DNA of 24,655 bases. It comes from Chromera velia (taxonomy: Eukaryota; Sar; Chromeraceae). A program made the position numbers and the translations under genes. The DNA lies in the NCBI GenBank assembly GCA_018398765.1, contig JAHBMJ010001926.1, positions 1-24,655 on the forward strand. Reading direction: 5' to 3'. Positions 18,987 to 24,655 of the stretch are shown here, piece after piece (position 1 is the stretch's first letter; each line of letters begins with the position of its first letter). The notes below the pieces were generated by a model. It saw only the letters and a program-made list of their open reading frames with translations. It was not told the DNA's origin and did no database searches.

Positions 18987-21919
18987 TCAGGCCTGACGCA
19001 CGACCGGCTTGACGGGTCTCGCAGGTCCCTTGGCGGTTTTGTCGAGGAACTGCAGAATTGCCCTCTCGGTTGCCTCATTCGCGATGCCCTTGTAATACTT
19101 CATCCCGGCAGACATGCCCCTTATGGATCTGGCCAGGCACGCAGCTGCACTCATTGCAAGAAACAAAGGGAGTCAAGAGCAGAAGGGGGAAGGAAAAAAA
19201 CATCGACAAACGAGGTATGGTGAGGAATGAAACGCAAAACAAGCTGGAAAAGGAAAAGAGGAAAGGGGTCGAGGAAAAGAGACGGATAAGGAACGAGCCG
19301 AGAGAAAGGAGAAAAACTCATGTGTTTTTCCTGCAAGCTCATCCAAGCAACAACACAGCCCCTCTGGGCTCCCTTTTCCTCTCTCTCTCTCTCTCTCTGT
19401 TTCTGAATGAAGATGCTGCACGTCCAAGCACAACGGCCTGTCTGTTTGTCGTTGACAATTTCTATCTTTGAACACTAGAGTGTCCTGCTGACTTTGCTGA
19501 TGCAGGACGACTTAAATACACATCACCCAACAAATTGCCCAACAGTCAACTTAGACGACAGAGACACAGATAGACAGGCAGTCAGACAAACAAGACAGAG
19601 AGACAAACGGACCCGCTTCAGGACAGGTCTCCAGAGAGTCCAGAGGATCTGCCATCGACCTGACTGTGAACAGGACGTACCCTGCAGGCAGGTAGGCAGG
19701 CAGGGGGGTGGGAGGGCGGGGAGACGAGTGACTTCTTCTCGGAGACGCAGAACGGAATATAAGGAGGCAGGGAGAAGAAAAGAACATAAAAAACAAAAAG
19801 GAGGCACCGAATTAAGGGAATGGCGATGGAAGAGCAGCTACAATGAGTCGATTAACAGTGCCATGAACAGACAGAAAGGCAGAGAGAAAGCGTGTTCACT
19901 TTGCCATTTCCCTCCCTGCCTCTCTTCCCTGTTCTCGTTGGTTCCCTCCCACCACCACGACGGCTGCGTTCCTCCAGTGAAGACTTCCCCGTCTGCTCCA
20001 CAGCCTCACGATGAACATCCCCCCCTAACCTGTTTTGGGCAGTCTGACGAATGTCTGGTACTCGACCTTCAACTGCATCTCCCGGATCTGCTCCTCGCTG
20101 ACCGACCCGTTCACAGTTCTGCATGCAGTCAGGGATGGGAAAGGAGGGGAAGGGGGAGCTAGGGGTCAGACAGACAGACGTGAGGGCATTGCCAAGGCAG
20201 GGGTGGAGACGGAGGAGCGAGAAGAGGAGAATATCGATGGGGAAAGAATGAAGGAGAGGCGGTCGCTGAGTTCTGCTTTTCCCTCTCCCGTCTGCCACTC
20301 ACCTGTACACATGTTGCAGCTGGCTTCCATACAGAGGGGTGTCGAGAGAGCCAGGGGGGCCGATGCCCCAGTTGTTCCTCCAGAGGGGCTTCCTGCAACC
20401 TCGTTTGTTTCACACTCAAACATTTTACACTCAGATGAAGTTACTTGTGTTGCTCTCCTGTGTAAGATATGTGCCCGATAACAAAGGAGTCACAGTTATC
20501 TCTTGAAAGGCTGTCACATACGTTTGCGAGTGCACGCACCGTGGCACTTACCACCTCACTCAGTCTGCCAGTCAGTCAGTCAGCCAGCGTCAGCCAGACA
20601 GCCAGTCAGTCAGCCACGAAATCAGTCAGTCTATCGGAAAGAGTCCGTCAGCCAATGAGCCAGTCGGATGATCTCGGGACAATCAGTCAGCCAGAAAAGG
20701 AGTTTAACAATCGAGAAGCGAGCCGGGCCGACAGACACCCAGCTTCAGCTGAAGTTTTCTCCATCTCACTCACTCACTCACTCACTCACTCACTCAATCT
20801 GTCGCTCTCTCTGTGTGCGTCTCACATGTTCTAACTTCCTCTCTCTCTCACCCTCCCGCTCACCCTCTCACGGACTCACTCTGCGGTCAGTTTGGTCAAA
20901 GCAAAGTTGATGGCCTTCCTCAGGTGCTGCTCGTACCCTGCCACGGGAGCGTGAAGAAACTCCAGAGGCTCCCCCAGCTTCTCCTCCAGGTCGACAAACG
21001 AAAACACAACAGCCATCGCACTCGCGACGTACGGTTGGCCGCTCGGACCGTATTTGTGCGGCGTCCTCTCAGTGGGGTTTCCCATATCCCCCCTCACCTT
21101 TTGGAGAGCGTTCTCTGCCGACTTTTCATTGCTCTCTCTCAAGGAGGAATCCGAAGGCACCTCACGAACCAACACTAGGTCCTCTTGCACAATGCGCTCG
21201 CACAACTCCAGCGGAGCATGCAGCCAGTCAGACACACGGAAAGTCCGCCCCCACGGGATCACCGTCACTGTCGCCTCGTCCCCTTCCCCCGAGACGGCAT
21301 ACAGATCTGGGTACCTTCTTGGAAGGTAGTCGAGGAAGAGATCAAGGGTCTCCCTCTGTGCCTCCACGGAGACGGTCTCAGCCTGGTAGCAGAGCGGATG
21401 ACGCTCTGTGTCGTTCAGCGCCTTCTCCTTCAACTCAAGTTCTTCCACCAGTCGCAAAGGGTCTGCAAGGAGAAAGTGCGTCCAGCCGTTTAGCCTCGCG
21501 AGGCCCGTCTTCAAACGACCGGGGGTGTCCTGGCCAGAAATGCCGGCAGCCAGCCATCGGGCAGCAAGAGGAAAACCCGACGCGTCGTCCCAGTGGACCA
21601 GCAGGTCGAGGGGCGTCGCCTTGGCGTCCGTCTCCTCCTGAATGAGGAAGTCAGAACTGCCAGAGAAGGGGCAAAACGCCTGTGCATCTTCCCCACCTGC
21701 GTAAGTTTTTGCCTTTGTGCTCTTTCGAGTGTCACTCTCCTTTTCCCCGATCGCGTACGTCTTCGCCTTTGTGTTCCTTCTGCTCTCTTTTTCACCGTCT
21801 CGCCTTCCCCAGCCCCCACTCAGGTAGGCATAGGAGACGAGGAGTCCGGCAGCGATGCCACCCAGTGCGATGATCTCCGCTCCCTTGGTGCTGCCCCCTG
21901 CCGATGGCGGAGAGGGCAT
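18987..21919 (-). CDS. DUF3445 / HODM-like haem oxygenase-type protein, gene A (complete, five exons)
   Basis: Minus-strand exons 21919-20880, 20392-20303, 20118-20030, 19681-19613 and 19144-18987 total 1446 nt with all phases matched, giving 481 aa. The start is ATG at 21919; an in-frame stop lies just upstream. Residues about 15-37 form a membrane segment (IIALGGIAAGLLVSYAYLSG). A basic linker follows in which TKAKTYA occurs twice. The DUF3445 core shows YLPRRYPDLYAV, ERIVQEDLVLV, FVDLEEKLGEPLEFLHAPVAG (His323), WRNNWGIGPPG (exon 2), KVEYQTFVRLPKTG (exon 3), YVLFTVRSMADPL (exon 4) and SAGMKYYKGI (exon 5). The family includes the haem-binding alpha subunit of bacterial haem-dependent oxidative N-demethylase, which oxidises dimethylamine and releases formaldehyde. 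The substrate here is unknown. The N-terminal membrane anchor is an addition to the bacterial form. The gene is paired head to head with a close paralogue. Confidence 0.92.
20560..20800. repeat. CAGTCAGCCAG-type and CACT simple repeats in intron 1 of gene A
   Basis: CAGTCAGTCAGCCAG-like words recur through about 20565-20690, and a regular CACT tract of about eight units lies at about 20766-20795. All fall in the intron 20393-20879. Confidence 0.85.
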
Positions 21920-22485
21920 TGCGCTGGGGAAGGGAAGATCAAACTAAGACAAAGACGAGAAAACCTGTCACTCAGCAGGTCCCAACCACGGCTCTGCTAG
22001 ATGCCACTTAAAGGGGCAAGGCCGAGAGCGACACTGGAGCTTGAGACGAACAAAGCAGGGAAATCAGCCATTACACGTGAAATTCCAAGAGTCGCCACTG
22101 CCCTCCTTTGTTGAAAGAAAGCCGTTAATCGGGCCAGGCTCTGGTATTAATAGACTGTACGGAGTCTCTGAAAAGTCTCGAGATCGGAGACGGAGACGGC
22201 CGCGGTCCCCGGGCCGGAGTGTTCCGCATGCAAAAGTTGCAAACCTCGCACGCGGTCCCCCGGAAAGATAAGATCTTCAACCTTTTGCATCTTTTTGCTT
22301 GCTGGTGCATGCTGGTGCTGGATCTCGTCAGTGAGAACACACCCCCTCGCGCGCGTATATAGTTTCTTGTGTTCGATCGCCGCCACAACCGGCAATGGCA
22401 AGGAAGCGAACCTCAAATCTCATTCGACTTCTCCTTCCTTGAAAGTCTTCACTGTCTCCGCCTGAATTTCTTCTCTGCTCTAGCT
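21920..22485. promoter_or_regulatory. Shared 566-bp divergent promoter region of DUF3445 genes A and B
   Basis: The start codons of the two paralogues face away from each other across this spacer. The part nearer gene B is CpG-rich (for example GGCCGCGGTCCCCGGGCCGG at about 22188-22207) and includes GATC and CTGGTGCATGCTGGTGC words (about 22302-22318). Apart from a few bases before each ATG, the spacer does not obviously repeat the inverted symmetry of the genes. Confidence 0.6.
22356..22361 (+). promoter_or_regulatory. TATA-like box upstream of gene B
   Basis: TATATA follows a GCGCGCG run and lies 125 bp before the ATG at 22486. If used, transcription would begin near 22385, and the first in-frame ATG of the transcript would be the one at 22486. 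Function is inferred from position only. Confidence 0.4.
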
Positions 22486-24135
22486 ATGCCGTCTCCTCTC
22501 TCCGCAGGCAGTAAAGCTCATGGAGCGGAGATCATCGCACTGGGTGGCATTGCTGCCGGACTCCTCGTCTCCTATGCCTACTTGAGCGGGGGCTGGGGAA
22601 GGCGAGACGGTGAAAAAGAGAGCAGAAGGAACACAAAGGCGAAGACGTACGCGATCGGAGAAAAAGAGAAAGAGACCCGAAAGAGCACAAAGGCGAAAAC
22701 CTACGCAGGTGGAGAAGATGCGCGGGCGCTTTGCCCTTTCTCTGGCAACTCTGATTTTTTCATTGACGAAGAGACAGACGCCAAGCCCACACCGCTCGAC
22801 CTCCTGAGCCATTGGGATGATACCTCCGGGTTCCCCCTTGCTGCCCGATGGCTGGCTGCCGGCATCTCTGGTCAGGACACCCCCGGTCGTTTGAAGGCAG
22901 GTCTCCACAGGTTGAACGACTGGAATCACTTTCTCCTCGCAGACCTTAACAGACTGGTAGAGTACCTAGAGATGAAGGAGAAGGCGCTGAACGACCCCTC
23001 TCGTCACCCTCTGTGCTTCCAGGCTGAGCCCGTCTCCGTGGAGGCTCAGAGAGAGCTGCTGGACATGTTCCTCGACTACCTTCCAAGAAGGTACCCAGAT
23101 CTGTATGCCGTCTCGGGGGAAGGGGACGAGGCGACGGTGACGGTGATCCCGTGGGGGCGGACTTTCCGTGTGTCTGACTGGCTGCACGCTCCTCTGGAGT
23201 TGTGCGAGCGCATTGTGCAAGAGGACCTCATCCTCGTCAGGGAAGTCCCAGAGGATGACGAGGTCAGACAGAGACACGAGGAGTTTGCAGAAAAGTCGTT
23301 GGAGAAAGTCAGGGGGGAGATGGGGAACCCCACTGAGAGGCCTCCGCATAAGTACGGCCCGAGCGGGCAGCTTTACGTCGCGAGTGCGATGGCTGTTGTG
23401 TTCTCGTTTGTCGACCTGGAGGAGAAGCTGGGGGAGCCTCTTGAGTTCCTTCACGCTCCCGTGGCAGGGTACGAGCAGCACCTGAGGAAGGCGATCAACT
23501 TTGCTTTGACCAAACTGACCACAGAGTGAGTCCGTGAGAGAGTGCGTGACTTCCTCTTTGTCTCATTTAGAAAGTCGAGGTTGATCTCTGAAGCTCGAAC
23601 AGCTTCTTCATCGGTTCATGAATCTGTAGCAGAGGGCAACGGGATGAGGCACTCAAGTAACCTCCTTTATCCTTCCTCTGGAACATGTACGGGGTCATCG
23701 ATTTCGCTTTTTGGTTTTGTTGCAACCTGTTATTCTTTCGAATGGATGTTTTGTTTCAGATGACGTACCCGATTCTCATGAGAGCGGTTTCCTTCCTCCT
23801 GAGAGCTCCTCATCCTCCCTCCCTCCCTCTCTCCCCTCCCTTCGCCTCCCCCCCCCCCTCTCTCCCTGTTCCTTCATGGAGCAGTGAGGATGACAACGGC
23901 TTCATTCTCTTCCGAAGCTTTTGCAGGCTCGTGCAGTTGGATGATCCTTTTAGGTGGTTGCTTGTTTGTTTCTTCCATTTGTCTGTTTCTTTGTCGGTGT
24001 ATCCACTCTTCGTATGATTCTGTGTGAGTTCATGCATGCATGCAGGAAGCCCCTCTGGAGAAATAACTGGGGCCTCGGACCTCAGGGACCTCTGGACAAA
24101 CCCATCTACGGAGGGGAGACGTCACTCGAGTACAG
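22486..24135 (+). CDS. DUF3445 / HODM-like protein, gene B (partial, continues beyond window)
   Basis: Exon 1 (22486-23525) is 1040 nt, exactly the length of exon 1 in gene A. Exon 2 (24046-24135) is 90 nt, again identical in length to its partner and with the same phases (GTGAGT donor, catgcag acceptor, GTCTGT donor). By hand count the first-exon protein differs from gene A at about 47 of 346 positions. It shares the membrane segment (residues 15-37), the doubled TKAKTYA motif, the PRRYPDLYAV and IVQEDLILV region and FLHAPVAGYEQHLRKA. Exon 2 encodes WRNNWGLGPQGPLDKP and ends at YR. The three remaining exons expected from gene A, encoding the VEYQT, FTVRS and YYKGI motifs, must lie to the right of the window. 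The ATG at 22486 is chosen because it aligns with gene A and no in-frame ATG precedes it. Confidence 0.9.
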
Positions 24136-24350
24136 GTCTGTCTGACTGGCGGGCTGTCTTTCTGTCCTCTGTGTGTGTGTGTGGGGCGCGGAATGGGGGG
24201 GAATGGAGAGAGCTCTCTCTCATGTAACCGGAGAGGAGGGACTGGGTTTTCAGGACGCTTTGTACGATCCTCCGGTATGTGTGTGTGCTGATGGTATTTC
24301 GAGAAAAGGAGGTGCTCTCCGGGGGGAGGGGAGCTTCCTTTCCGGGCCCC

Positions 24351-24655
24351 CTTCTCAGTCACAAGAGGCCCCATTTTCCCTTCTCAGTCACAAGAGGCCC
24401 CATTTCTCCATCTCAGTCACAAGAGGCCCCATTTTTCCTTCTCAGTCACAAGAGGCCCCATTTTCCCTTCTCAGTCGCAAGAGGCCCCATTTTCCCACCT
24501 CAGTCACAAGGCGCCCCATTTTCCCTTCTCAGTCACAAGAGGCCCCATTTTTCCTTCTCAGTCACAAGAGGCCCCATTTTCCTTTTTCAGTCACCAGAGG
24601 CCCCATTTTCCTTTTTCAGTCACCAGAGGCCCCATTTTTCCTTCTCAGTCACAAG
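24351..24655. repeat. 29-bp minisatellite in intron 2 of gene B, at least 10 copies
   Basis: About 10.4 units of the form TCTCAGTCACAAGAGGCCCC followed by ATTTTYCYT run to the window end and probably beyond. Units differ by single substitutions: GTCGCAAG in the fifth, AAGGCGCC in the sixth, and GTCACCAG in the ninth and tenth. There are no unique spacers, so it is not a CRISPR array. Confidence 0.93.

Noticed and set aside
21054-21645. Plus-strand frames overlapping exon 1 of gene A (and the mirror frames in gene B)
   Set aside because: The same shadow frames appear in both paralogues simply because the coding sequence is conserved; they have no independent domain.
22369-22485. N-terminal extension of gene B to 22369
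   Set aside because: The extension begins at GTG rather than ATG, lies next to the TATA-like box, and has no counterpart in gene A, where an in-frame stop precedes the ATG.
24351-24655. CRISPR-like direct repeats
   Set aside because: The 29-bp units are contiguous with no unique spacers and lie in a eukaryotic intron; this is a minisatellite.

Overview
The window reads as nuclear DNA of an intron-rich eukaryote. Coding exons of roughly 50% G+C or more end at GT donors and resume after CT-rich tracts ending in CAG, and they sit in AT-rich, repeat-filled intergenic DNA. The mix of families (a Notum/pectin-acetylesterase-like enzyme, a fungal/algal-type S41 peptidase, DUF3445/HODM-like proteins, a KDZ/TNP2-like transposase remnant) and the TCTG/CCTGC simple repeats suggest a microbial eukaryote, possibly an alveolate alga such as a chromerid. 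That assignment is a judgement from style and is not proven. No bacterial operons, tRNA or rRNA genes were found.

Layout: 1-1720 has no supported gene; its second half is AT-rich with a degenerate CAACACTCAA array. A secreted S41-like peptidase lies at about 1721-3796 (+). AT-rich DNA with a repeat copy and a strong hairpin follows. A multi-exon membrane protein with a lysine-rich tail lies at 5810-7443 (-), 5' end unresolved. A complete five-exon Notum/PAE-like esterase (525 aa, Ser-Asp-His triad visible) lies at 8171-11412 (+). From 11.9 to 15.7 kb there is a repeat-rich, transposon-like block with a coiled-coil ORF on the minus strand and the C-terminal part of a transposase on the plus strand, flanked by AATAATTATT-rich DNA. 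From 15.7 to 18.2 kb lie two well-delimited non-coding mobile elements: an 882-bp TIR element flanked by TTAAAAA, and a 499-bp foldback element built of GGATTTTA units and flanked by TAA.

The right end is the most striking part. Two DUF3445/HODM-like genes stand head to head. Gene A (18987-21919, minus) can be spliced completely in phase into 481 codons over five exons. Gene B (22486 onward, plus) runs off the window after its second exon. Their first exons are both 1040 nt, their second exons are both 90 nt, and the first-exon proteins are about 86% identical by hand count. Very similar blocks alternate with strongly diverged ones, which suggests gene conversion between inverted copies. The 566-bp spacer must carry both promoters, and a TATA-like box precedes gene B. 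Gene B's second intron enters a 29-bp minisatellite in which each unit looks like a 3' splice site.

The genes do not form an evident pathway. The peptidase and the esterase both begin with hydrophobic segments and probably enter the secretory route, while the DUF3445 pair carry an N-terminal membrane segment.
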